20,748 nt of DNA, taken from positions 1 to 20,748 of the forward strand of contig JBBRMY010000030.1 of assembly GCA_038230595.1 (NCBI GenBank). Reading direction: 5' to 3'. A program made the position numbers and the translations under genes. This document shows positions 1 through 6,640 of this stretch, piece by piece. A model generated the notes under the pieces. It saw only the letters and a list, made by a program, of their open reading frames with translations. It had not been told where the DNA came from and searched no databases. This DNA is from JBBRMY01 sp038230595 (GTDB lineage: Bacteria > Bacteroidota > Ignavibacteria > Tepidaquicellales > Tepidaquicellaceae). The stretch's first letter is position 1. Every line of letters starts with the position of its first letter.

Positions 1-2
1 AA

Positions 3-413
3 GTTGAAGGATTAAGTGATGATCAGCTTGAAATGAAATACAGAGACGGAGGCTGGACAATAAGGCAGATTGTTCATCACACTTTTGATAGTCATGTGAA
101 CTCATATATAAGATTTAAACTGGCAGTAACAGAGGACAATCCTACTATAAGACCATACAATGAAACGCCATGGGCTGAGCTTGAGGAAGCAAAGCATGGG
201 TCCATCGATCTATCATTACCATTAATTACAGCAATGCATAAAAGATGGACAGTATTTTTGAGAAATATGAAGGATGAAGAATGGGAAAGAACTCTGTTTC
301 ATCCGGAGCACAATAAGGAATTCAGTTTAAATGTTTTTTGCGGGATGTATGCCTGGCATTGCGAACATCATCTGGCACATGTTAGGAATGCGAAGGCTAA
401 TATGATTAAGTAG
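3..413 (+). CDS. DinB/YfiT-like (bacillithiol S-transferase BstA family) protein, 5'-truncated by window edge
   Basis: The reading frame is open to the window edge: codons from base 3 read VEGLSDDQLE directly into the ATG at 33, so that ATG is internal and the true start lies outside. The visible 137 residues match the DinB_2/YfiT four-helix bundle family, whose members bind a divalent metal through three histidines and, as BstA, transfer bacillithiol or related thiols to electrophiles. Visible landmarks are the GGWTIRQIVHH segment (first metal histidine), the conserved RFKLAVTEDNPTIRPY stretch, and a C-terminal WHCEHHLAHV motif holding the HxxxH ligands. It ends with TAG at 411-413, followed at once by a hairpin. 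It is convergent with the next gene. The family call is firm; the thiol substrate is unknown, since this lineage need not make bacillithiol. Confidence 0.85.
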   Translation, partial: VEGLSDDQLEMKYRDGGWTIRQIVHHTFDSHVNSYIRFKLAVTEDNPTIRPYNETPWAELEEAKHGSIDLSLPLITAMHKRWTVFLRNMKDEEWERTLFHPEHNKEFSLNVFCGMYAWHCEHHLAHVRNAKANMIK

Positions 414-432
414 AGACGCATATTTGCGTCTC
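413..432. repeat. Perfect 8-bp hairpin after the DinB-like gene
   Basis: GAGACGCA (413-420), loop TATT, TGCGTCTC (425-432). The left arm begins inside the stop codon of the DinB-like gene. There is no T-run on either side, so it is a weak candidate for a terminator and may be a dispersed palindrome. Confidence 0.6.
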
Positions 433-467
433 AAATCTTAGGAGGAGAGATTTCAGTTTTTGATTTA

Positions 468-495
468 CGGGATTCCTGCTTTCGCAGGAATGACA
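468..495. repeat. Palindromic element, family 1, copy 1 (hairpin with downstream T-run)
   Basis: The stem is ATTCCTGC (472-479) with GCAGGAAT (484-491) around a TTTC loop, flanked by CGGG and GACA. A T7 tract at 501-507 follows, so it could terminate plus-strand transcription from the DinB-like gene. The same 28-nt unit recurs at 10467-10494 inside a coding sequence, with 25 of 28 bases identical and a paired T-A to C-G change in the stem. Confidence 0.7.
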
Positions 496-509
496 ATCGA
501 GTTTTTTTC

Positions 510-1286
510 TTAGTACTTAAAATGTTTTATCTTTTCACCTTGAGTTCCTATTTCCATCATAGTTTCTATCCCTATCTGCATATGAATCTGTGAATATTTT
601 CCGGTTACCATCTTATCGGATTTCTCAGTCTTAACTCCTTCAGGGACAACCGGTACGTCAGAAACTAATAATAATGCTCCCCGCGCTATCTGATTTTTAT
701 GACCGACAATAAAGAATGTTGCTGTTTCCATATCTATAGCAATTGCTGACATTTCAGCTAACTCTTTTTTGAATTTTGTATCCCATTCCCATATTCTTCT
801 GTTAGTAGTATAAACAACTCCTGTTCTGTATTCAACTTTTCTTTCAACGATCTTATCAGATATAAATTTATGCAGCTTGAAAGAAGGAAGTGCCGGTACT
901 TTAGGATGCATGTAATCGTCTGAAGTTCCTTCACCTCTGATAGCAGCGATGGGTAAAATAAAATGACCTATCTCTGTAGATTTTTTCAAACCTCCGCATT
1001 TGCCAAGGAATAAAACTCCCTTTGGACTTACAGCAGTAAGCAGATCCATTATCAAGGCTGCATTAGATGAACCTACTCCGTAATTAATCATCGTAAGTCC
1101 TTCTTTATTTGTACATGCCTGCATGGGCTTTCCAATACCCATAATAGGGGCATTGAACATATCAGAAAAATCTTTCAGATAGTGAAAGAAATTCGTTATC
1201 AGAATATATTTTCCGAAATCTTTTAAAGGCATTCCTGTGTAACGCGGAAGCCAGTTTTTTGCTATTTGTAGTTTTGTTTTTAACAT
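510..1286 (-). CDS. amn: AMP nucleosidase (short form, PNP/UDP phosphorylase fold)
   Basis: This 258-residue protein resembles the short putative AMP nucleosidases of Bacteroidota-type genomes and lacks the N-terminal regulatory domain of the ~480-aa E. coli Amn. Family activity is hydrolysis of AMP to adenine and ribose 5-phosphate in the cytoplasm, adjusting the adenylate pool. Visible nucleoside-phosphorylase features are MINYGVGSSNAALIMDLL (about residues 66-83), the VLFLGKCGGLK core with a Gly-rich phosphate/ribose loop (about 91-101), and AIDMETATFFIVG (about 182-194), which carries the Met-Glu pair contacting ribose. A late VSDVPV segment supplies the usual base-site Asp. The ATG at 1284-1286 agrees with the family N-terminus. 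It is convergent with the DinB-like gene and 105 bp downstream of the carboxylase gene, with hairpins between. A general purine nucleosidase is the main alternative. Confidence 0.85.
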   Translation of the reverse strand: MLKTKLQIAKNWLPRYTGMPLKDFGKYILITNFFHYLKDFSDMFNAPIMGIGKPMQACTNKEGLTMINYGVGSSNAALIMDLLTAVSPKGVLFLGKCGGLKKSTEIGHFILPIAAIRGEGTSDDYMHPKVPALPSFKLHKFISDKIVERKVEYRTGVVYTTNRRIWEWDTKFKKELAEMSAIAIDMETATFFIVGHKNQIARGALLLVSDVPVVPEGVKTEKSDKMVTGKYSQIHMQIGIETMMEIGTQGEKIKHFKY

Positions 1287-1335
1287 AATTTTAATATTTC
1301 GTTTTCACTCAAAGCTTTTAAATTTACCAATCATA

Positions 1336-1380
1336 TCCGCATTGCGGAAGTCTGGGATCCCGTCTAAAAGCACGACGGGA
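1336..1380. repeat. Two adjacent hairpins; second is palindromic element family 2, copy 1
   Basis: The first hairpin is TCCGC-ATT-GCGGA (1336-1348). The second is TCCCGTC (1358-1364) with GACGGGA (1374-1380), loop TAAAAGCAC. The second shares its layout (GGATCC, stem, AAAAGCA loop, stem, GGGA) with the element at 11058-11083 but has different stem bases, so pairing is preserved. They lie between the carboxylase and AMP nucleosidase genes. Confidence 0.6.
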
Positions 1381-1391
1381 AAGGTAACTAA

Positions 1392-3044
1392 TTAAGTCTG
1401 TATAACTCCAACATTAAATTTAGGTATTTCAGGATTATTATTTGCAAGCTCGATACAATAAGAAACTATTTTTCTGGTATCAGCAGGATCGATAACTTCA
1501 TCAACCCACAATCTTGAAGCAGCATAGAGAACATCTGTCTGCTTTGCATATCGGTCTTTAATCTCATCAAGAAATATTTTCTTATCTGATTCTGAAATTT
1601 CCTTTCCTTGTTTTTTCAGCTGTCCTATTTTAATATCAAGAAGAACATTGCTTGCCTGAGAGCCGCCCATAACTGCTATCTGCGCATTCGGATAAGCGAA
1701 AATAAATCTCGGGTCATAAGCTTTTCCGCACATCGCATAATTTCCTGCGCCGTAACTGTTACCTGTAATAATAGTGATCTTTGGTACAACAGAATTTGCA
1801 ACTGCGTTAACCATTTTAGCGCCATCTTTTATTATACCGCCATGCTCTGATCTTGAGCCTACCATAAATCCTGTTACATCCTGAAGGAATAGTAATGGAA
1901 TTTTTCTTTGATTGCAGTTCATAATAAATCTTGCACCTTTGTCTGCGCTGTCAGAATATATAACTCCGCCGAATTGCATCTCGCCTTTGCTGGATTTTAC
2001 AAGACTTCTCTGATTTGCAACAATTCCTACTGCCCAGCCATCAATTCTTGCATAACCCGTAATAATTGTTTTGCCATACTCCGGCTTGAATTCATCAAAA
2101 TCAGAATCATCAACTATCCGTGAAATTAATTCGTAAGTATCATATGGCTTAGCACTGTCTTCAGGGATAACTCCATAAATACTCTTATCTGCTTTAGGTT
2201 CAGAGCTTTCTATTCTGTCAAATCCTGCTTTTGATGTATCGCCGAATTTACTGACAAGGCTTCTTATTTTTTCCAGGCAAGTTTTATCATCCGGCATTTT
2301 TTCATCTGTAACTCCTGAAATTTCAGTTGTAGTTGTAGCACCACCGAGAGATTCATTATCAATGTTTTCCCCTATGGCAGCTTTTACCAAATAAGAGCCG
2401 GCAAGAAAAATACTTCCTGTCTTATCAACTATCAATGCTTCGTCACTCATGATAGGAAGATAAGCTCCGCCTGCAACACATGGTCCCATGATAGCTGCAA
2501 TTTGCGGAATCCCCATTGAACTCATTACTGCATTATTTCTAAATATCCGTCCAAAGTGTTCTTTATCAGGAAAAATTTCATCTTGCATTGGAAGAAATAC
2601 TCCGGCAGAATCAACCAGATAAATTATTGGTAGTCTGTTCTCTATAGAAATTTCTTGTGCGCGTAAATTTTTCTTACAGGTAATAGGGAACCATGCACCA
2701 GCTTTAACGGTAGCATCGTTTGCAACTATTACGCAATTTTTTCCTGATACTTTCCCAATTCCAAATATAGTTCCTGAAGAAGGCGCTCCGCCGTATTCTT
2801 CATACATTCCATAGCCGGTAAATAATCCCATCTCCATAAAATAAGAGCCTTCATCGATAAGCAGGTTTACACGCTCGCGGCAATGAAGCTTGTTTTTTTC
2901 ATGTAGCTTTTCAATTGCTTTTTTACCGCCTCCAAGCTTTAACTTATCACCGATCGCATTTATTTTTCTTAGCAGATCCTTATGATGATCTTCTCTAAGA
3001 TCGAAATTTTTATCTTCTTTTATCTTTGATGTTATCTGCGGCAT
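1392..3044 (-). CDS. Acyl-CoA carboxylase, carboxyltransferase (beta) subunit; methylcrotonyl-/propionyl-CoA carboxylase type
   Basis: The protein has 550 residues, the usual length for biotin-dependent carboxyltransferase subunits (crotonase fold, two domains). It moves a carboxyl group from carboxybiotin to an acyl-CoA in the cytoplasm. The N-domain carries the GGGKKAIEKLHEKNKLHCRE entry segment, SGTIFGIGKVSG, IVANDATVKAGAWFPIT and RNNAVMSSMGIPQIAAIMG followed by the CVAGGAYLPIMSDE oxyanion region. The C-domain has GYARIDGWAVGIVANQ, the Gly-rich QDVTGFMVGS and NSYGAGNYAMCGKAYDPRF. The HFGRIFRN and LPIIYLVDSAGVFLP segments look closest to methylcrotonyl-CoA carboxylase beta, which points to leucine or odd-chain/branched acyl-CoA use, but substrate cannot be fixed from sequence alone. 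The biotin-carboxylase/BCCP alpha subunit is not in this window. The ATG at 3042-3044 is clear; the clpX terminator lies just upstream. Confidence 0.9.
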   Translation of the reverse strand: MPQITSKIKEDKNFDLREDHHKDLLRKINAIGDKLKLGGGKKAIEKLHEKNKLHCRERVNLLIDEGSYFMEMGLFTGYGMYEEYGGAPSSGTIFGIGKVSGKNCVIVANDATVKAGAWFPITCKKNLRAQEISIENRLPIIYLVDSAGVFLPMQDEIFPDKEHFGRIFRNNAVMSSMGIPQIAAIMGPCVAGGAYLPIMSDEALIVDKTGSIFLAGSYLVKAAIGENIDNESLGGATTTTEISGVTDEKMPDDKTCLEKIRSLVSKFGDTSKAGFDRIESSEPKADKSIYGVIPEDSAKPYDTYELISRIVDDSDFDEFKPEYGKTIITGYARIDGWAVGIVANQRSLVKSSKGEMQFGGVIYSDSADKGARFIMNCNQRKIPLLFLQDVTGFMVGSRSEHGGIIKDGAKMVNAVANSVVPKITIITGNSYGAGNYAMCGKAYDPRFIFAYPNAQIAVMGGSQASNVLLDIKIGQLKKQGKEISESDKKIFLDEIKDRYAKQTDVLYAASRLWVDEVIDPADTRKIVSYCIELANNNPEIPKFNVGVIQT

Positions 3045-3065
3045 AAAAATTTAGTATATAAAATA

Positions 3066-3094
3066 AACCCTGTCAGCTATAAACCGACAGGGCT
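3066..3094 (-). terminator. Rho-independent terminator of clpX
   Basis: On the minus strand the arms CCCTGTC (3086-3092) and GACAGGG (3068-3074) form a 7-bp GC-rich stem, followed by TTTATTTTAT. It sits 28 bp past the clpX stop and ends about 20 bp before the carboxylase start, so clpX and the carboxylase gene are probably separate transcription units. Confidence 0.8.
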
Positions 3095-3120
3095 TTGAAA
3101 ATTATTGTATGTTGTTAAAA

Positions 3121-4410
3121 TTACGCAAATACTTTTTTAGCAGCATTCATATAAATAGGCTCTTTTCCTTTAGTCACAACTTCTTTAGTAATTATGCATT
3201 GAGTTACATTCTCCTTGGAAGGAAGCTTGAACATAATATCCGTCATAATATTTTCCAGTATAGATCTCAGAGCTCTTGCACCTGTACCTCTTTTAATAGC
3301 GATCTTTGCAACTTCAACCAAAGCTTCATCTTTGAATTCAAGTTCAACACCTTCCATTCTGAAAAGCTTCTGGTACTGCTTTATAATAGCATTCTTAGGC
3401 TCGGTCAGAATTGTAAGAAGAGCTTTTTCATCAAGCGAGCTTAAAGAAGTTAATACAGGAAGACGTCCGATAAATTCAGGAATGATACCATATTTTACTA
3501 GATCATCAGGCTCAACCATAGAAAGTATCTCATCTTTTTTCAATTCATCCTTGGAGAATACATCAGCTCCAAAGCCCATAGCGCTTTTTGCAACTCTTCT
3601 TTCAATGATCTTTTCAAGACCGTCAAAAGCTCCGCCACAAATGAATAAAATATTTTTTGTATTTATATTTATCAGAGATTGCTCAGGATGCTTTCTTCCG
3701 CCTTTAGGAGGAACGCCGGCAACTGTGCCTTCAAGTAATTTTAATAATGCCTGCTGAACACCTTCACCTGATACATCACGGGTAATAGAAGTGCTGTCTC
3801 CTTTTCGTGCGATCTTGTCAATTTCATCCAGGTAGATAATACCTTTTTCAACTTTTGTAAGATCGTAATTTGCATTCTGAAGAAGAGTAACAAGAATTGA
3901 TTCTACATCATCACCTACATATCCGGCTTCAGTAAGAGTTGTTGCATCTGCTATAGCAAACGGAACATCAAGAAGACGGGCAAGAGATTGAGCAAGGTAA
4001 GTTTTACCTGTACCGGTAGGACCAATTAGAAGAATATTACTTTTTTCAATTTCAACACCATCAAGATAATTCAGCTCAAGTGAGTCGAGTCTTTTGTAGT
4101 GATTGTAAACTGCAACTGATAAAGCTTTCTTTGCCTTATCCTGTCCAATTACATACTCATCAAGAAATTTCTTTATAGTTTGAGGGTTGAGATTGATCTT
4201 TGAATTTTTTGCAGACTTTACTCCGGTAGTAGTTACATTATTATGCTTAATTATCTGCATAGCGCTTGAAACGCAGATATCACAGATATAAACTTCTTTG
4301 CCCGAGCTATCCATAGGACCGCCCTTGATCATGTTAGATACTTTGCTGGCACTTCTGCCGCAGAATGAGCATCTGACCTGAGCTGTTAAAGAAGTTTTTT
4401 TGGTAGTCAT
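3121..4410 (-). CDS. clpX: ATP-dependent Clp protease ATP-binding subunit ClpX
   Basis: This 429-residue AAA+ unfoldase feeds tagged or folded substrates into ClpP in the cytoplasm. All parts are visible. The N-terminal zinc-binding domain has Cys14, Cys17, Cys43 and Cys46. Walker A is GPTGTGKT (130-137). The pore loop is GYVG (163-166). Walker B is IIYLDE (191-196). The RKH loop is at 239-241. The ClpP-docking loop reads MGF (278-280) where IGF or LGF is common. FIGRLPV (313-319) is followed by the sensor-2 region RGTGARALRSI. No clpP lies in the window, unlike the frequent tig-clpP-clpX order. The gene starts at ATG 4408-4410, only 16 bp after the tRNA-Leu gene on the same strand, so read-through from the tRNA promoter is likely. 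No obvious Shine-Dalgarno sequence is present. Confidence 0.98.
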   Translation of the reverse strand: MTTKKTSLTAQVRCSFCGRSASKVSNMIKGGPMDSSGKEVYICDICVSSAMQIIKHNNVTTTGVKSAKNSKINLNPQTIKKFLDEYVIGQDKAKKALSVAVYNHYKRLDSLELNYLDGVEIEKSNILLIGPTGTGKTYLAQSLARLLDVPFAIADATTLTEAGYVGDDVESILVTLLQNANYDLTKVEKGIIYLDEIDKIARKGDSTSITRDVSGEGVQQALLKLLEGTVAGVPPKGGRKHPEQSLININTKNILFICGGAFDGLEKIIERRVAKSAMGFGADVFSKDELKKDEILSMVEPDDLVKYGIIPEFIGRLPVLTSLSSLDEKALLTILTEPKNAIIKQYQKLFRMEGVELEFKDEALVEVAKIAIKRGTGARALRSILENIMTDIMFKLPSKENVTQCIITKEVVTKGKEPIYMNAAKKVFA

Positions 4411-4426
4411 ATATAATTTTAAATTG

Positions 4427-4508
4427 TGCGCGATGAGGGAGTCGAACCCCCACAGGTTGCCCCGCTAGATCCTAAGTCTAGTGCGTCTACCAGTTCCGCC
4501 AATCGCGC
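4427..4508 (-). tRNA. tRNA-Leu (anticodon UAG)
   Basis: The minus strand folds as a complete class II tRNA of 82 nt. The acceptor stem is GCGCGAT with ATCGCGC, with discriminator A. The D arm is GCGGAACTGGTAGACGC. The anticodon stem CTAGA/TCTAG holds the loop CTTAGGA with anticodon TAG. There is a short variable arm, and the T arm carries GGTTCGACTCC. CCA is not encoded, since CAA follows. It reads UAG, hence CUN leucine codons. The 5' end faces the terminase island and the 3' end faces clpX. Confidence 0.97.
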
Positions 4509-4521
4509 AAGACTAAATCTG

Positions 4522-4527
4522 ATTATA
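4522..4527 (-). promoter_or_regulatory. Possible -10 box for tRNA-Leu/clpX
   Basis: On the minus strand this is a perfect TATAAT, 13 nt upstream of the mature tRNA 5' end. There is no convincing -35 at 17 nt (AAATTA), and the area is very AT-rich, so chance is possible. Confidence 0.35.
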
Positions 4528-4618
4528 ATAATCATATTTTATAATAATTTCTATGGATAAGGAAATGAATATTCTGAACCTGTTCTTAATCCAGGGATAA
4601 GTTCATGTAAATACAAAA

Positions 4619-4640
4619 TTGATATTCGCGAATAAATCAA
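4619..4640. promoter_or_regulatory. Palindrome upstream of the terminase operon, possible operator
   Basis: TTGAT (4619-4623) and ATCAA (4636-4640) flank the 12-bp perfect palindrome TATTCGCGAATA (4623-4634). It lies 56-77 bp before the first ORF of the small plus-strand operon, a fitting place for a repressor site. No repressor gene is nearby; the role is inferred from symmetry and position only. Confidence 0.35.
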
Positions 4641-4668
4641 TTTATAAGAGGGGTGCTCGATAATAGTA

Positions 4669-4676
4669 TATATTTG
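4669..4676 (+). promoter_or_regulatory. Possible Bacteroidota-type -7 element for the terminase operon
   Basis: TATATTTG fits the TAnnTTTG -7 consensus known from Bacteroidota. A start 6-8 nt downstream would leave a leader of about 13 nt before the ATG at 4696. A matching -33 TTG was not found, so this is weak. Confidence 0.25.
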
Positions 4677-4695
4677 TTTAATTAAAGCAGAATAT

Positions 4696-4812
4696 ATGGA
4701 AAAAGAAAAAATACAAAAGGAAGAAATAACAGAAGAAGAAGTAACTGGAAATGAACCGAAAATTTTAGAGAAAGAAAGAGAAATTGATTTAATTATAGTT
4801 ATAGAAGAATAA
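4696..4812 (+). CDS. Small charged ORF (38 aa) translationally coupled to the terminase gene
   Basis: The frame runs ATG (4696) to TAA (4810-4812) and encodes a 38-residue peptide rich in Lys and Glu (begins MEKEKIQKEE, ends LIIVIEE). Its stop overlaps the terminase start by one base (TAATG), as in coupled genes. It has no recognisable domain, signal peptide or helix-turn-helix. At this length it cannot be a normal terminase small subunit, which occupies this position in many phages. It may be a real leader or coupling peptide, a remnant of a larger gene, or a chance frame. Composition matches the AT-rich surroundings. Confidence 0.45.
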   Translation: MEKEKIQKEEITEEEVTGNEPKILEKEREIDLIIVIEE

Positions 4813-5984
4813 TGACAGAAATTAAAGGAACAATTGTACTTAAAAAAAATCTTGCTTCAAATAAAAGCGTGATATTGAATGAAGGCGGAGCACGCAGCTC
4901 AAAAAGTTATTCACTGTGCCAGCTTTTTATATACAGATTCTTCATGGAAGAGAATAAAAGCTTTTTGATTGTAAGGAAAACTTTTCCAAGCCTGAGAATT
5001 TCCGTATATAAAATGTTCATTGAGCTGCTTAGAAAATACGCGCTTTTTGATAAAGTCGATATTAATAAGACATTTTATGAATGCAGATATAAAAATAATT
5101 ATCTGCTCTTTGCATCGGTAGACGAACCGGTTAAAATTCAGTCAACAGAATTTAATTATATCTGGATGGAAGAAGCAGAAGAGTTTACATTTGATGATTA
5201 TATAACTCTGAAGACCAGGCTGAGCTCTGCTCAGGAGAAGGGAAAGGTCAATCAGATATTTCTTTCTTATAATCCGAGAAGAAGGAATGGCTATTTAAAT
5301 AAAAAAGTAAAGTATGAAACAGATGTCGAGATCATAAAATCTTCCTACAAGAACAACAAATATCTCAATGAGAACTATAAAAAAATGCTTGAAGATTTAA
5401 AGCATACTTCAGAGGAACATTATAACTTTTTTACATTGGGAGAATATAATGCAGGGGAAGGAATAATTTACAGAAATATAAAGATAGTACAGGAATTTCC
5501 GGTTACAAATTTTGATGAAACAATATATGGACTCGATTTCGGATATAATTGTCCGACTGCATTGTTAAGAATTGATATAAAAGATAAGGTTTGTTATGTT
5601 ACCGAATTACTATATGAAAGACATCTTACGAATTCTCAGCTTATAAACAGGCTTAAAGAATTAATAAGCTTAAAGGAAGATGTAATATATTGTGATACTT
5701 CCGAACCTGCACGGATCAAAGAAATTTATAACGCCGGCTTTAATGCAAAAGAATCGAATAAAGATGTTGCAGCAGGAATGGATCTTGTTAAAAGCAGTAA
5801 AATATTTACAACTTATTCTAATGTAAATTTCATTGCTGAAATGGAAGATTATTCCTATAGGAAAGATAGGCAAGGAAATCTTTTTGATATTCCTGAAAAA
5901 GAGAATGATCACCTAATGGATGCAATGAGGTATGCTATATATTCACATTCGAAAAGGATAGTGCCGAATGCAAGATTTTTTTGA
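4812..5984 (+). CDS. terL: Phage terminase large subunit (PBSX/Terminase_3 type), apparently intact, outside any prophage
   Basis: The protein has 390 residues, slightly short of the 400-450 usual for PBSX-like TerL. TerL packages phage DNA: an N-terminal ATPase drives translocation and a C-terminal RNase H-like nuclease cuts concatemers. The ATPase domain shows a deviant Walker A GGARSSKS (25-32), a Walker B YIWMEEAEEF (116-125) with a catalytic Glu pair, and the coupling motif LSYNP (151-155). The nuclease domain retains acidic residues in GLDFGYN (Asp242), VIYCDTSEPA (Asp295) and ENDHLMDAMR (Asp366, Asp370). No frameshift or internal stop is seen. It overlaps the 38-codon ORF and is followed after 9 bp by a GNAT gene. 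No portal, capsid, tail, integrase or small terminase gene is nearby, so it is either a preserved remnant or a repurposed gene. Confidence 0.9.
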   Translation: MTEIKGTIVLKKNLASNKSVILNEGGARSSKSYSLCQLFIYRFFMEENKSFLIVRKTFPSLRISVYKMFIELLRKYALFDKVDINKTFYECRYKNNYLLFASVDEPVKIQSTEFNYIWMEEAEEFTFDDYITLKTRLSSAQEKGKVNQIFLSYNPRRRNGYLNKKVKYETDVEIIKSSYKNNKYLNENYKKMLEDLKHTSEEHYNFFTLGEYNAGEGIIYRNIKIVQEFPVTNFDETIYGLDFGYNCPTALLRIDIKDKVCYVTELLYERHLTNSQLINRLKELISLKEDVIYCDTSEPARIKEIYNAGFNAKESNKDVAAGMDLVKSSKIFTTYSNVNFIAEMEDYSYRKDRQGNLFDIPEKENDHLMDAMRYAIYSHSKRIVPNARFF

Positions 5985-5993
5985 AAAAAACTT

Positions 5994-6482
5994 ATGAGCA
6001 TAAAAATAAAAACAGCAGGTAAGACAGATATTCAGACTATTAAAGATATTGCTCTTAAAACATGGGAGGCAACATATATACCTATAGTAGGAAAAGAGCA
6101 GGTGGATTTTATGCTGAGTGTATTGTATAGTGTTGATTCACTTCAAAAACAGATGGATGAAAGACAGGAATTCATACTTCTATACTCTGATGAAGTTCCT
6201 GCAGGATTTATTTCATTTAATCATCAAACAGAAAGCCGATACAGAATTCCGAAGCTTTATGTTGATCCGGATTTACATGGAAAGGGACTTGGAAAGTTAC
6301 TGCTCCATGAAGTATTTAAAAGAGTCAAAGAAAAAGGTGGTGATATAGTTGAGCTGAATGTGAACAGGCATAACAAAGCTAAAGGATTTTATGAAAAGTT
6401 TGGATTTAAAGTGAACAGGGAAGAGGATATACCAATTGGAAAGTACTGGATGAATGATTATGTGATGGAGCGGGAATTGTAG
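5994..6482 (+). CDS. GNAT family N-acetyltransferase
   Basis: The 162-residue protein has the full Gcn5-related acetyltransferase fold, which transfers acetyl from acetyl-CoA to an amine. The acetyl-CoA site is KLYVDPDLHGKGLGKLLL (about 87-104), with the HGKGLG pyrophosphate loop. Motif B is LNVNRHNKAKGFYEKFGFK (about 121-139), with the Asn and Tyr typical of the family. The N-terminal KTAGKTDIQTIKDIALKTW is the usual first strand-helix pair. It resembles RimI- or diamine-acetyltransferase-like members, but the acceptor is unknown. It starts 9 bp after terL with no promoter room, so it is probably co-transcribed with it. Repeats begin 22 bp past its stop. It could supply an N-acetyl group to the neighbouring sugar pathway, but it is on the opposite strand and outside the flanking repeat. 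Confidence 0.9.
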   Translation: MSIKIKTAGKTDIQTIKDIALKTWEATYIPIVGKEQVDFMLSVLYSVDSLQKQMDERQEFILLYSDEVPAGFISFNHQTESRYRIPKLYVDPDLHGKGLGKLLLHEVFKRVKEKGGDIVELNVNRHNKAKGFYEKFGFKVNREEDIPIGKYWMNDYVMEREL

Positions 6483-6503
6483 TGGAAATGAACTCGAATA
6501 TTG

Positions 6504-6635
6504 TTCCCCCTCCTTTTCAAGGAGGGGGTTAGGGGGTGGTTATTCAACACTTCTGAAGGTTAACCAAAAAGAATCTCTTTAGGTGGCCGTTGGTGACGTT
6601 CCGATAGATCGGAACTAAAACACCAACAGCGGCAC
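6504..6635. repeat. Left compound repeat flanking the six-gene sugar cluster
   Basis: Two parts are joined. Part 1 (6504-6559) contains the hairpin CCCCCTCCTT-TTC-AAGGAGGGGG (6506-6528), then GTTAGGGGGTGGTTATT and AACACTTCT. Part 2 (6583-6635) is a nested palindrome: outer arms GTTGGTG (6589-6595) and CACCAAC (6621-6627), inner arms GTTCCGAT (6598-6605) and ATCGGAAC (6608-6615). The whole recurs inverted at 12812-12925; over part 1 about 52 of 57 aligned positions agree. It starts 22 bp after the GNAT stop and may double as its terminator. Confidence 0.85.
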
Positions 6636-6640
6636 TTATT

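Noticed and set aside
441..448. GGAGGAGA as a ribosome binding site
   Set aside because: No start codon with a sustained reading frame follows at a suitable distance.
3109..3757. Plus-strand ORFs overlapping clpX, and similar antisense ORFs opposite the carboxylase, transketolase and IDH genes
   Set aside because: They mirror strong conserved genes on the minus strand, have no family resemblance and arise from codon composition.
4427..4508. tRNA-Leu as a phage attachment site for the terminase island
   Set aside because: Phage integration normally uses the tRNA 3' end, which here faces clpX; the island is on the 5' side. No integrase and no repeat of the tRNA 3' end was seen nearby.
6118..6348. 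76-residue ORF inside the GNAT gene in another frame
   Set aside because: It is wholly nested in a gene with clear GNAT motifs and has no features of its own.
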